From Solenopsis invicta (Eukaryota > Arthropoda > Insecta > Hymenoptera > Formicidae): 64,000 bases of DNA. Positions 13,701-23,252 of this stretch are shown piece by piece. A model generated the notes under the pieces. The model worked only from the letters and a program-made list of their open reading frames with translations, ran no database searches and was not told where the DNA came from. The translations under genes were made by a program, and so were the position numbers. The first letter of the stretch is position 1; the number at the start of each line of letters is the position of its first letter. The DNA lies in the NCBI RefSeq assembly GCF_016802725.1, contig NC_052679.1:6882001-6946000 (forward strand), read 5' to 3'.

Positions 13701-16700
13701 CGATTTTAACGTTTCACGACGCATTGGATAAAGGTGCCTCTTAACGCTCCACGTAACCGCGTTTGAGAAAGCGTTTGACACATTCCGTATAATTGAATTG
13801 ATTTCAAAACAGAGCTCCGTGCACCGTGCGTCCCACTGGATCCTACTACTGGCCGTGTCTACTGTGTATTTACCTATTAATGAGGCGTGCAACGTTCGCG
13901 CTCGGTTCGCTGCTTCTGTTTTCCCGTAAGCCTGTAAGGGCCCTGTGCTATTTCTATTTCCGATGGGCCTAGAGGAATTTCCGCGAACACCGAGAGCACG
14001 AGAGCGCACACGGGCGGTGCACAGCGCGCATAACACGTACGCACGCGTTCGTTGATATTCACGTCACGCGCTAAACATGCCCGCGTACGCGTGCGATTTT
14101 GCGTTTCGGCAAGCGCGATTATGAACGCAGCCGGCTCGGCACGGCGACAAACATTTAGCTACGTATGCACGCGCGACATTTAGCGTGGCGAGCCGAGGCC
14201 ATTCTGGACATTCTGACACTTTGTTCACAGTCAGCCGACGTATTTACGGCCGAATGTGCGTTGTGCGTGAATCGATCTTTCGGATTTTAGCTCCAAATCC
14301 CCGTGGGATTCACAAACGATGGTTTCACATCTCACTCAGCCCTCACTCTTACATTTACCGCAGAATTAATCCGCTGAATATATCGGGGTTACACGCTACA
14401 CTGCGAGCACCTATTCATCTTCAGAATGTACATGATTAACACTCGATTAGGTAGTTTTCTCATTGCTCTTTTTTCTGTGACTAATTGTGAGTTTGATTAG
14501 ATATCGTATTTCCTGTCTTTCCATTGTTTTCCTCTATGATTAAGCTTAATTAGATAGCTGGATTCTACATTCTATTTTTACATGGCCTCCACGATGAGTA
14601 ATATTGCTTTGCCCTAATTAGAAAATAATGTCACACACAAAAAATTTTCTGGAAGATGGAATACACCATTGCCTAGACCTATAAATAGAGATCCACACTG
14701 AGAGAAACGTTTGGTAAAGTCATCTAAACGTTTGGTTGAATGGTGATCAAATGAGTTTTATAATTATAATTACTAAATCTATAGTTGCTTTGATCAAACA
14801 ATTTGTAGCCTTAATTAACCAAATAATTAATTTTATACAACAAATTACGAAAAGTTTTGTTAAATGTAACAAAGTTTTTGGTAACCAGTAACTACAAAAT
14901 TCAATCGATCACTATTCAACCAAACGTTAGTTAATTTTACCAAATGATTTCTCTCAGTGTGTACTGAAACTCTGAAACTGCAGCAACAGACTCCTGTAAA
15001 TTTACTCGACAAGTCACGAGTATAATTACTAATTGTAATCTGCAATTAAAGAACTTATTGTAAGAAAAAGAAGAAATAAATTCTTTTTTAAGACATTTAT
15101 ATCGATGACGAATCTTACACCATCTAGATTTCCGAGTATTTTTTTTTGTATTTGTAAAAAAATTTTCTAATGCTCGATTCAGGTTCTGGCGTTATTTCTT
15201 CTCGTGGTAGCGATAGCTTTGGCGGAGGAGAAGTATTCAACAAAGTATGACAATATCGACTTGGACACAATTTTGAAAAGCGACCGTTTGCTCAAAAACT
15301 ATGTAAATTGCCTGCTGGACAAGGGAAATTGCACGCCCGATGGCAAAGAACTAAGAGGTGAGTGTTTCAATTCACTAATTAATGGCCTTCGTTATCTCGC
15401 TCGTTTTGATTCAAATGTAAATACTATTACTTCAATCAGATGTAATTCTCGCAATGCGATGCAATAACAAAGATTGAAAGATATGTCAGTATCCATAGTC
15501 GATTCTTATATTTAAGAGCGTCCCGAGTATCATCTTAAGATGTCATCAATCAATCGCGCAGAGTTGTATTAACATTTTATGATATTACTTAAGAATGTTT
15601 CAAGCTTTGCAATATCAGCTGAAAGTTAAATTTAAAAATTGCAAATTTTTAAAATTTATTCCTATTCTTTATTTATTAACCAAAAATTTTGGTCGTAAAT
15701 ATCCGCATTTTAATCGGAATAGTTGCAAAATAAACAATGAAATACTTAGGAATGTTTTAAACTTTGCAATATCAGCAGAAAGTTAAATTTAAAAATTGCA
15801 GAATTTTTAATTTTTTTTTTTTATTCAATAAAAATTTTTGTCGTAAATATCCGAATTTTGCAGCCTGAACAGCTGCAAAGCAAACAGTGAAAAATTAGAC
15901 TTATGCAGCAAAAATGACCTTATTTTGCTGCAGTTTTAGGTAAATAACTTTTAAATGAGTAAGTGGATTCAAAAGAACTTTTGCATGAATATTAACTAGC
16001 GTTTTATTAGTACATGTAAAAAAATTTAATTTAATTCATAATGCTACTTTCTCATCAAGTTTGCAAATGAGTACCGCAAAATGTGATTCTACGCAAAAAT
16101 CGAGACTAAACGAAAAATTAACTTTGAAAAAATTGATAAGAGAATCAAATTTAAATTTGACACGGATACTCAAACTTAATAATAGAATTATCTGTGAGAA
16201 ATTTAAAAATGTTTGGTAATATTTTGAGATGCGACACATACTTAAGAAATTCTTGAAATAAGAATGGCCTTGAAATAAAAAAATACGAATACCGGCTACA
16301 GAGATTTAAAGGAGAAAAAAAAAAAAAAGAGTAAACGTGAAATAGCATTCTGTGCATTTGGCGCGATAAGGTGTATGGTAAAACGTGAATGATGAAATGA
16401 GACGGTGATCCTTCACGCGCTTTCTAAGAGCCGCGCGCGGGAGAATCATCCTTGGCACTAATGGCCACCTCGTCCCGTCTCATCTCGTCGAAGGATGCGC
16501 GATGTGAGGTCGTTTCGTTAACGATGATGTTACATATGTACGAAGCGCGCGCGCATATCGTTTCAGCCTCAGATATGAATAATACGCTACAGCGGCTGCC
16601 GCTGAGAAGATTCGGGCAAAAAGCAACCCAGCCGCGACACACATTTCGCGTGTACACGTGAATACGTTCGCGGTTAGCGTCGCGAACAACAAACGCACGT

Positions 16701-19444
16701 CAGTTTTTCTTAAACGTAAGAATTTTGTCCGCGAACGTAACGTTTTTCGCGCAAAAATATTCCACGCAGAGACGCGGACTGTGCGCGCGGAAACTGAAAA
16801 GCAATTTACTCGCTCGGTGTATTTCCGTGAATTACATTTCCAGCAAATTGTATTAATTATTTGTCGCGCGTATCGCGATTTATTTCTTTTCGTTAGAATC
16901 ACGTTTATCGTCCGCTTCTTCTCGAATTTCTTTTTGCCCGGGGGTGGCGTGCTACCCCCGTCGCGAGATAAAACGTGCGATGGACGGTAATACGTTACCG
17001 AGGATATATAGTCTTGTCTCAGAAAATTCACGAGAGGTATCCGGTGGAGGGGGCGGGGGGGGGGGCTGGGTTGGTACGGTCAGCTGACCGGAGCAGCTGG
17101 TGCGAATGACGCGGAACGGCAAAAAAAGCAGCAGCAGCCGGGACAAATCCTGCGGGACACGGCGCATATTCGAGAAATAACGTCATTATGAACTGCTCGA
17201 TCTACGAAAGAAGAAGTCTGTCGCGATTTGAAAATGATTTGATGGCAGGATCTGCCCCGCTAAAACGTTTGCCGATGAGGAAGAGAAAGGAGAACGTCTA
17301 TCGAGTTTTTGAAGAATTTTAACGGCGCAATTAAATCTCTGTAGCTCCGGCGCAATCACGTCCCTGATCTGAATTCCTCTCGCAACATTTTTCTGTCCAT
17401 TTCGTTTCAGAGACTCTTCCGGACGCACTGATGACCGAGTGTAAAAAATGTAGCGAGAAGCAAAAGGAGGGCACCGAGAAGGTCATCCGGTATCTAGTCA
17501 ACAAGGTACACGTTCACGATAACGCGCGTATGCTCGCCCGTCACTTTTCACCGAGCTAATTAAATGCGAGGTCTGCGTAATGAGTTGATGCCGGTGGGAG
17601 TAGAAACGCTCGGGGGATACGTCGAGGCGGTTTAAATGCCGCGGAACTAGTTTGACTTTCACGCAGACGGGTTAACCCTCTCCGCCGGGTGGCGGCGGCG
17701 GCGGCGGCGGCGGCGGTCCCGTGCCACGGATGTTCCCGTTTCCCGTGATTCGTTTGCGAACCACGCCCGGAAAACTTTTGCATCCGTAGCCAAATAATTT
17801 AACGGCGATGTGAACCCGAACCCTTCGATCCGAACCCATCTTTCGAAAACTGATTTCACCCCCGACTGGGCAGTCATTTCGATTTTAGAGGGCTTTCCAT
17901 CAGCCCCATTTTTCGACTCGAATCTCCTGCCTTTTACAATTATTCTCGAAACACTAAATGTATTTTCGCGCGGGACGAATCTGATGATCTGAATCCTTTA
18001 AAGAGACGTTACGTTCTTCAAGGCATATGAAAGTATTGTAGTTTGTCTTTGAAAGCAGTGCACTGAGAAAAAATAGTTTTTTGAAAAACTAAAGTATTTA
18101 GTCCGATACGCGCAATTAAATATTGAGTTGATTTAATTAAGTTTTAATTAAAAAAATGTCAATGGTTGACGTGCATCAACTATATCTTTTTTTTTGTGCA
18201 GCTAAATAATTGTTCAATCGACCTAATGCCCAGTTGATCGTATCGGACTAAATATTTTAATCTTTTATTTTTTTTTTTTTCAGTGTAGCTTTACTATATC
18301 TTTAATGCAATGTGTTCACTGAGAAAGAGATTTATTTGAATACTTGCACAGAGAAAAAGATTACTTCAGTTTTAGTATTTGTTAGGTTTAGTATTTATTT
18401 GATTGAAGGCTGCTAAAAGTTCACAGAAAAAAATTTAGTATTAATCAACAATTCGTTGTCTCATATATAAGCAAGAATATAAAATCTTCTTGGAAGAATT
18501 TATAATATTAAACAAACGTAATTTGTTTACACGAGGAGAAAAATTTTCTCCATGTAAGCAAATTACGTTTGTTTAAGATTTATAAATTCTTCCAAGAAGA
18601 TTTTATATTCTTGCTTATACATATATGAAACAATAAATTGTTAATTTGTTATTAATTTCTTTTCTGTGTTGTTTTATTGAAGCAACTTTGTTCAAATAAA
18701 AAATTTTGTTATTTAATTAAAAAAAACCTCTATTATTTGACGAAACTAACTCTATTATTGGTCGTACTCTTATTGATTCAAACATTGGTTTGTTTGGCTC
18801 ATTTCAAATAAATTTGTTTGAATACAATAAAATTTATTAAGTTCAAAGAAATCGTTACCTCTATGTGCAATATAATATTTGCGATACCTAAATATTTGTG
18901 CACCGTAAATAAATATTTATTCAACAAAAAAATAAAATAATAAATTACATTAGTGATTCTTGTTCTAAAAAAATATTTATTCACGTTTAATAAATATTTT
19001 CATCGCAAGTATTCAAACAAATGTTTATTAAAATTCAATAATTTTTTCTCTCAACGTGCATTATTGCGTAAATACGTTTCGTTGAATCTCACTATAACGC
19101 TTTAGCAATGATAGTTTTATCTCAGCGTGTCTCTCAATACGTGTTAGTGGTATAGAAGTAAATTGGATAGAAAACTTTCGAGATAAAAATCTTTACGTGG
19201 CTTCTTTTTTTTTTTATATTTGTATGGATTTGTAACTAACGACACTCGTTCTTCGACGAGTCTGAACACAATTCCGTTACAAGCAAACTTGTTATTGAAG
19301 ATAGAAGGCCGTTTGCTTATTCGATCTTTCACTTTATTTCAGAAACCGGAAACTTGGGAGCAACTTAAGAAGAAGTATGATCCCAATGGCCAATACACTG
19401 CCAAGTATTTAGACGAAGCGCACAAGCAGGGAATAAATGTGTGA
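10791..19444 (+). CDS. Insect chemosensory protein (CSP / OS-D family), 125 aa, four coding exons
   Basis: The product is a small secreted carrier of hydrophobic ligands (odorants, pheromones, lipids) acting in the sensillum lymph or haemolymph. Exons are 10791-10796, 15183-15357, 17411-17505 and 19343-19444; every intron is GT-AG and the spliced frame is 378 nt including TGA. Residues 1-16 (MKVLALFLLVVAIALA) are a classic signal peptide, and the mature protein starts near Glu17. Cysteines 45, 52, 71 and 74 give C-x6-C-x18-C-x2-C, the diagnostic CSP pattern forming two small loops. Other family features are a YxxKYDN-type N-terminus, LLKNYVNC, CTPDGKEL, LPDAL, C-x2-C-x2-KQKEG, and a C-terminal WEQLKKKYDP with the EAxKxGINV end. 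The size is normal. The intron after Arg60 plus one nucleotide (phase 1) is the conserved CSP intron. The introns after Lys2 (phase 0) and Lys92 (phase 0) are extra. The specific subfamily cannot be named from sequence alone. Confidence 0.95.
10913..10937. repeat. (TC)n microsatellite in CSP intron 1
   Basis: About 12 TC units, 120 bp after the donor. Confidence 0.9.
10999..11532 (+). repeat. Tandem duplication, ~266-bp period, two diverged copies
   Basis: The segment starting TATATTTGTAAAGG at 11001 is repeated as TATATTTGTGAAGG at 11267. Long shared blocks include TTATTACGTTAGTGTT, GAGGGCGATAGGTA, GGTCTTGATTCTTGCATC and CTAGTGGTATTATCTATC in the same order and spacing. Copies differ by scattered substitutions and small indels, so the duplication is not recent. 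Confidence 0.9.
12383..12415. repeat. (GA)n microsatellite
   Basis: Slightly interrupted GA tract within CSP intron 1. Confidence 0.9.
13121..13560 (+). repeat. Tandem duplication, ~210-235-bp period, two diverged copies
   Basis: CATTCACGTG begins copies at 13121 and 13331. Both continue with AATTAATTT(A/G)AATA and TATAAATTAATG, then TTTCGAGAT(T/C)CTACTTA and TTTCCTACA in the same order. The second copy carries an insertion of about 25 bp. Confidence 0.85.
14694..14961. mobile_element. MITE with CACACTGAGAGAAA inverted ends, in CSP intron 1
   Basis: The left end CACACTGAGAGAAACGTTTG is mirrored at the right end, which finishes in TTTCTCTCAGTGTG. Inner arms (CGTTTGGT near the left, ACCAAACG near the right) also pair. 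At about 268 bp with no reading frame it is a typical non-autonomous inverted-repeat element. It shares the CACTGAGAG ending with other elements in the window. Clean target duplications are not visible; TA follows the right end. Confidence 0.75.
15183..15357 (+). CDS. CSP coding exon 2 (signal peptide to Arg60)
   Basis: The acceptor is AG at 15181-15182 and the donor is GTGAGT at 15358. It encodes residues 3-60 plus the first base of codon 61, including cysteines 45 and 52. Confidence 0.93.
15586..15898 (+). repeat. Tandem duplication, 157-bp period, two diverged copies
   Basis: AATGTTTCAAGCTTTGC at 15594 and AATGTTTTAAACTTTGC at 15751 start parallel blocks. Both continue through AATATCAGC(T/A)GAAAG, TTAAATTTAAAAATTGCA and GTCGTAAATATCCG in the same order. 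Confidence 0.9.
17043..17070 (+). other. G-tract cluster with quadruplex potential
   Basis: Runs of five and eleven G residues at 17049-17053 and 17055-17065, flanked by GG and GGG, meet the usual pattern of four close G-tracts. It lies in CSP intron 2, about 340 bp before exon 3, on the coding strand. Confidence 0.6.
17411..17505 (+). CDS. CSP coding exon 3 (Glu61-Lys92)
   Basis: The acceptor is TTTCAG at 17405-17410 and the donor is GTACAC at 17506. It contains LPDAL, cysteines 71 and 74 and the KQKEG motif. The first two bases complete codon 61. Confidence 0.94.
17692..17716. repeat. (GGC)n trinucleotide repeat
   Basis: About eight GGC units within CSP intron 3. Confidence 0.9.
18061..18285. 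mobile_element. MITE with CACTGAGAAAAAA ends in CSP intron 3
   Basis: The left arm starts CACTGAGAAAAAATAG and includes AGTATTTAGTCCGATACG; the right arm mirrors it with CGTATCGGACTAAATATT and ends in TTTTTCAGTG. Arms are about 50 bp with a 225-bp total and no reading frame. TA follows the right end, but the left flank is TG. Confidence 0.8.
18422..18668. mobile_element. Hairpin MITE, copy A (CACAGAAAA ... TTTTCTGTG)
   Basis: Nearly the whole element is an inverted repeat: AAGCAAGAATATAAAATCTT and CTTGGAAGAATTTATAA on the left are mirrored by TTATAAATTCTTCCAAG and ATTTTATATTCTTGCTTA on the right. The centre is GAGGAGAAAAATTTTCTCC. A second copy lies at 61576-61820. Target duplication here is not clear. 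Confidence 0.85.
18690..19058. mobile_element. Remnants of CACTGAG/AATAAATATTT-type inverted-repeat elements
   Basis: The segment ends with AAACAAATGTTTATTAAAAT, then TCAATAATTTTTTCTCTCAACGTG. The same end motif occurs at 34806, 52446 and 53046. AT-rich internal AAATATTTATT motifs match those elements. The left end is unclear because other insertions overlap it. Confidence 0.5.
19343..19444 (+). CDS. CSP coding exon 4 (Lys93-Val125 and stop)
   Basis: The acceptor is TTTCAG ending at 19342. It encodes the conserved C-terminal helices (PETWEQLKKKYDP) and the final GINV, then TGA at 19442-19444. Confidence 0.95.
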   Translation, partial: KPETWEQLKKKYDPNGQYTAKYLDEAHKQGINV

Positions 19445-19525
19445 ATAATTTAGATTCTCATCTCGCCGAGTAGAGAACGCCGAGAAATCTGTCCTCTCTT
19501 CTTCCCGCACAACAGGCCCGAATTA

Positions 19526-19649
19526 AATAAATCCGTTAGTTCGATGTCACGTATAATTCTTTCTCAACAAAAATTCAGGAGAGAACCGTTACAAGGAAAC
19601 GCACGTTACCAGATGTTACTGTGAATAATAAAAGATAATAAATAATAAA
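19526..19649 (+). promoter_or_regulatory. Poly(A) signal cluster of the CSP gene
   Basis: AATAAA occurs at 19526-19531, 82 bp after the stop, and again at 19627, 19637 and 19644. A 3' UTR of roughly 100-220 nt is expected. Confidence 0.65.
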
Positions 19650-20649
19650 GATAAGTATAAAAGGATGTTATTGCGATTGAATTACTGGCGAATCACGATA
19701 ATCTAATTAACGATCGTCATCGATCATTTACCGCGATAATTTCCAACTTCCCTCGCTTCCCCTTCCCCTCCACCCCTCTGTCCCTCTTCTATCTTTGTCT
19801 CGATGGGCGAACTGCGTTTGTATACCAGTCACGGTCGGCAATAATATATTTCTCGGTGCTGCGGCTCCTTCTCCCGAAAGCAGTTCGACACTTCGGGAAG
19901 AGATAAATCTAGGCACAATGCCGAGAAAAGTTCCCTGGCCGAAGTTTGAGGTCCGAACGTCGCCCTTGAGACCATCTCGCTTAATTTCCTGACGCTGTCC
20001 AATACGAAATATATATGCGCGCTTACCTATACGCGGCTGTAAGCGTGCTCGCCATTCTCCGATGCTTACCGGAAACCGACGGCGATTTTGTATTTCCATC
20101 GTCCCAGATCGTGGCCGGGCGAGGAGGAGACGTCCCGATCCTCCACTCGAGAAGCCTTCCAGAGCTCGTCCTTTTCCCCGCCTCTCGTTCCAACTCTAGG
20201 GAAAACGGAGAGCGTATTTCATCGCGGAACAAGAACACCGGACGATAATCGATACCGTTCAGTCAGGTAACGACTGGGGAGTCAACTTCTTGGAGTTATC
20301 AAAGTTGCGTAAGGATTAACGAGCGCGCGGCTTCGCGCGACACGTGTTCGTCGTTCGTAGATCGAGTTCCATCATTCTGAAAGAAAGAGGGAAGAAAAAA
20401 AAAAAAAAAAAACTGATGAACCGTTCGTGGCGCTCGCACGACGATTTAAATAAAGCAAGGGACACTCCCGTTTCATTTATTCATTCATTCATATTCGCGC
20501 GTCTTCGACGCGATAACTCTCGTCCCGTCTCGCGCGTTATTAAATTAAAGAAGTTAAGGGTTCACCGAGATGGCCCGACAAGTACACATGCATAACTAAT
20601 TAGCCCCTTCGTTGCGCCTCCTTCGCCACACCCTTCTGTTTCCGTCCCA

Positions 20650-20671
20650 TCCCCCCCCCCCCCCTCCCCCC
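20650..20671. repeat. C homopolymer tract
   Basis: About 14 Cs, one T, then more Cs; the complementary strand has quadruplex potential. Confidence 0.85.
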
Positions 20672-20807
20672 GGACAACGAACTTTGTCGACGACGTGCGC
20701 GTTAAATATGTAAATGAATTACGAGATTAGTGTATAGTCAACTTAAGCAGTCGATTTAAATGCACCGCGACGGACCGAAGTCGCGAGACAGCCAGCAGCA
20801 GCAACGC

Positions 20808-20860
20808 GGGGGGCGCGATGTCAGGGGGAGAGGGGGGGTGGGAGGGGGAGAGGGAGCGCA
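20808..20860 (+). repeat. G-rich purine tract
   Basis: Multiple G runs of 4 to 7 separated by A, T or GA, with quadruplex potential on the plus strand. Confidence 0.7.
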
Positions 20861-21969
20861 GGGTTCGAGGGTCACCTAACCGAAGCGATTGAGATCGCGC
20901 AAATCGAGAGGGAAAATTCGCGAGGGCGCGGTTTAAATCTTAAGGGTGGAGTGGAGAGGGGAGGGTGGTGAATTTGCGGCGGCGATGGCGATTCGAGAAA
21001 ACCGAAAATTCAATCTCCGCGTGCCGCCACTCGACAAGAATTCTCTCGCTCCTTTAGACACCCTCCCTACCACGTCGATCGGATTGAAATCCGAATGTCG
21101 TCAACTCGTTGGGGCGCATTCGTAGGAAACGGATTTCGGGACTTCAACAGGTTGGGAATTCCGCACGCATCCTTTGAAGCATCTGCCGGCACTGCCGGTT
21201 GATTGCGCATCCCCCGTCCCCGTTTCTCTTCCTCCGCCTTTGTTAAAAACGAAATTAGAATCGGTGAAACGAGATTTGTATCTATCTACGATGTATATCC
21301 ATCGAGCGAATCGATGAGAGAATCGGGTACGTGTTTGCTGGACGCGCGTGCAGAATATGGATACGTTTTGCGGATAATGGACGGTTGGAAAATGCCCGCG
21401 GAAGAAAACGCGCATGGTGGAAGTGCATCGAGCGATAGCGACGGAGCTTGAAATTTATTATGAATTAATCTTGCATAACGCGAATAATCTCGAAGCTTTT
21501 TATTTAAGCGCGGAATATCGATAACGGGCACGTCGCTGTCCATTAAACGTCACCAATCGATTCCTATTCGTTCTAATGTGAAAATGCGTTTCGACGAATT
21601 CCAATTATTCTCCGCCTCGTATCAAAGTACGCGTCGCGTCGTATCGAATCGTTGAGATTGCGTTACGTTATTTAAATCGCAACTCTGCCGTTGTATCTGT
21701 TTTAATTGAATTTTATCATTTATGAAAGTCACTTTTCTCTCTTCCTCTTTCCTCCTTTCCGTATTTGTCAGAGCTGTTTTTCGTTGAATTCGCGCAAGTG
21801 GTACGGCGCATTTTTAGCTGGCGACAATTACGTAACACGAGTGCCTCAATATTGAGGAACATCGTGGCTGAAGGAATAAGAAGTAGCAGTTAAGCGTAAA
21901 CAAGGCCACTTGATAGCGACCTTGTTTACACTCGATAGGCATTCGAAGCGCGGCGCTTCGTCGACGTCC

Positions 21970-22001
<32 letters not shown>

Positions 22002-22057
22002 TTTCTCACACACACGCACACACGCGCGCGCGCGCGCGCACACACGCACACACACAC

Positions 22058-22089
<32 letters not shown>

Positions 22090-22107
22090 GCGCGCGCGCG
22101 CGCGCGC
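21970..22107. repeat. Compound (TC)n - (CA/CG)n microsatellite
   Basis: TC repeats at 21970-21995 are followed from about 22006 by alternating purine-pyrimidine CA, CG and CACG units, ending in an uninterrupted (CG)n run near 22087-22106. Frames through it (Arg-Ala, His-Thr) are artefacts. Confidence 0.95.
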
Positions 22108-22259
22108 TGTAATATTGGAAAAGTCGTAAATAGATTTTCGGAAATACCACGTATTACTTCAAAATCACGGAATAACTCGATCCAAGACGCCAAGACGTCG
22201 AGCGTTATTAGGGGTGCAGAGAGGAAAAGAAACAAACCAAGTTGCGTTTCTATTAATTC

Positions 22260-22900
22260 CGAAGGGATAACCGCTAGCTAAAATGTTATCCCACGGATTA
22301 CATGATTTCATATGATTTCATTATGATTTTATTTGATTTCATGATTACTTCTGATTGCAAATGATTCTATCTGATTACATAACAATTTTTCGTGCATATA
22401 TATTAATAATTATCAGATTTCTTGTGATTTTAATTAATAAAAGTGATTTTATTTAATTAGAAATACCATTACTGATTGCTAATTTTTTCGAATAAAATTA
22501 AATAAGGAATAACCACTCAAAAAATAGAGATGCACTTGACTGCTGACTTTAAGATTTTATTGGAATTCATTACGGGTGATACAAAAATTTTCTAAAGAGA
22601 ACATCATAAGAACTTTTGATTAGAAGACCTTTTTTTAGAAACAACATAGTGTGATCTGAAATAACTGTTTTTGATTGAAAATTGATTACAAGGGCTCAAA
22701 GTTTGCACTGATCTCATAATAAATTTCATAGTAATATTACACATGATTTCCAATAATTACACAAAAATCCAAAATGATTTCTACTGATTACGTTTCATGA
22801 TTATATCCAATTGCGAAATGATTACATGAAGATTTCATAAAAATTTCATAATGATTTCAACGACCCTGTCCCACGATTACATCAAGTGGTTATCCCCTCG
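22260..22900 (+). mobile_element. hAT-like MITE, copy 1, with perfect 8-bp target duplication
   Basis: The element begins CGAAGGGATAACC and ends GGTTATCCCCTCG, and is flanked on both sides by ATTAATTC (22252-22259 and 22901-22908). The left subterminal block CTAGCTAAAATGTTATCCCA and right block CCTGTCCCACGATTACATCA are shared with copies at 39231 and 56122. The 641-bp interior has no reading frame and is dense in degenerate TGATT(T/A)CA motifs. The superfamily call rests on duplication length only. Confidence 0.9.
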
Positions 22901-23103
22901 ATTAATTCATCAAGTTTAATGGAAACACAATGACTTTGCGTTCGCGCGACATGCGTGTGTGTCGTATTTAACTCACCAGGGAGAAAGAAAATCGAGCAGG
23001 AGCGGTTCGAGAGTGTTCCCGAGCTGTTTCTCGACGATATCGGATCGCTGGAAATGTTCGTGTTCATACGAAAGACGCCGAGAAAGAAATGACCGACTCC
23101 CCC

Positions 23104-23246
23104 GGGGGTGCGTTCCAAAATTATACTCGGCGGATACGATTTTTGAGCGACCAATCAGGATAAAAAAATCTCTTTAAGATTCCTTCATCCTGATTGGTCG
23201 CTCAAAATTACTGTACCCGCCAAGTGGATTTTTAGAACGTACCCCC
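23104..23246. mobile_element. Near-perfect palindromic element with CCAAT arms
   Basis: Arms of about 60-65 bp start GGGGGTGCGTTCCAAAA on the left and are mirrored by TTTTTAGAACGTACCCCC on the right. The inner stem GAGCGACCAATCAGGAT ... ATCCTGATTGGTCGCTC is perfect. The loop is about 22 nt. It is a short fold-back MITE or a hairpin that would place two inverted CCAAT boxes close together. Confidence 0.8.
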
Positions 23247-23252
23247 GCCGGC

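Larger units (their letters stand above)
10797..15182 (+). other. CSP intron 1 (4.4 kb)
   Basis: A GT-AG phase 0 intron. It holds a T-rich and (TC)n start, two separate local tandem duplications (10999-11532 and 13121-13560), a GA tract at 12383-12415 and one inverted-repeat MITE (14694-14961). No coding segment is recognised in it. A first intron this large next to a two-codon exon often contains regulatory sequence, but none is identifiable here. Confidence 0.75.
15358..17410 (+). other. CSP intron 2 (2.05 kb), at the conserved CSP intron position
   Basis: A phase 1 intron placed one nucleotide after a basic residue codon (Arg60), the position shared by CSP genes across insects. It contains a tandem duplication (15586-15898), an A-rich stretch at 16313-16328, a CpG-rich block from 16400 to 17110 in which long frames open on both strands by composition, and a G-rich tract at 17043-17070. 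Confidence 0.8.
17506..19342 (+). other. CSP intron 3 (1.84 kb), additional to the canonical CSP gene structure
   Basis: A phase 0 intron between Lys92 and Lys93 with a good acceptor (TTATTTCAG). It contains a (GGC)n tract and is packed with inverted-repeat elements from 18061 to about 19058, including one strong hairpin element. Confidence 0.8.
19650..22259. other. Non-coding stretch downstream of the CSP gene
   Basis: No exon chain is recognised. It is CpG-rich between 19740 and 21430, where several overlapping frames open by composition. A C run at 20650-20671 and a G-rich purine tract at 20808-20860 stand out. A perfect 14-bp palindrome CCTCAATATTGAGG lies at 21844-21857, and a 10-bp stem GTAAACAAGG ... 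CCTTGTTTAC at 21896-21929. Confidence 0.6.

Noticed and set aside
16480..17031. 183-codon minus-strand frame inside CSP intron 2
   Set aside because: Composition-driven; it lies opposite a well-supported intron and has no domain.
20850..20880. tRNA-like GGTTCGAG segment
   Set aside because: No acceptor, D or anticodon stems can be formed around it. No tRNA was found in the window by eye, though a covariance scan was not possible.
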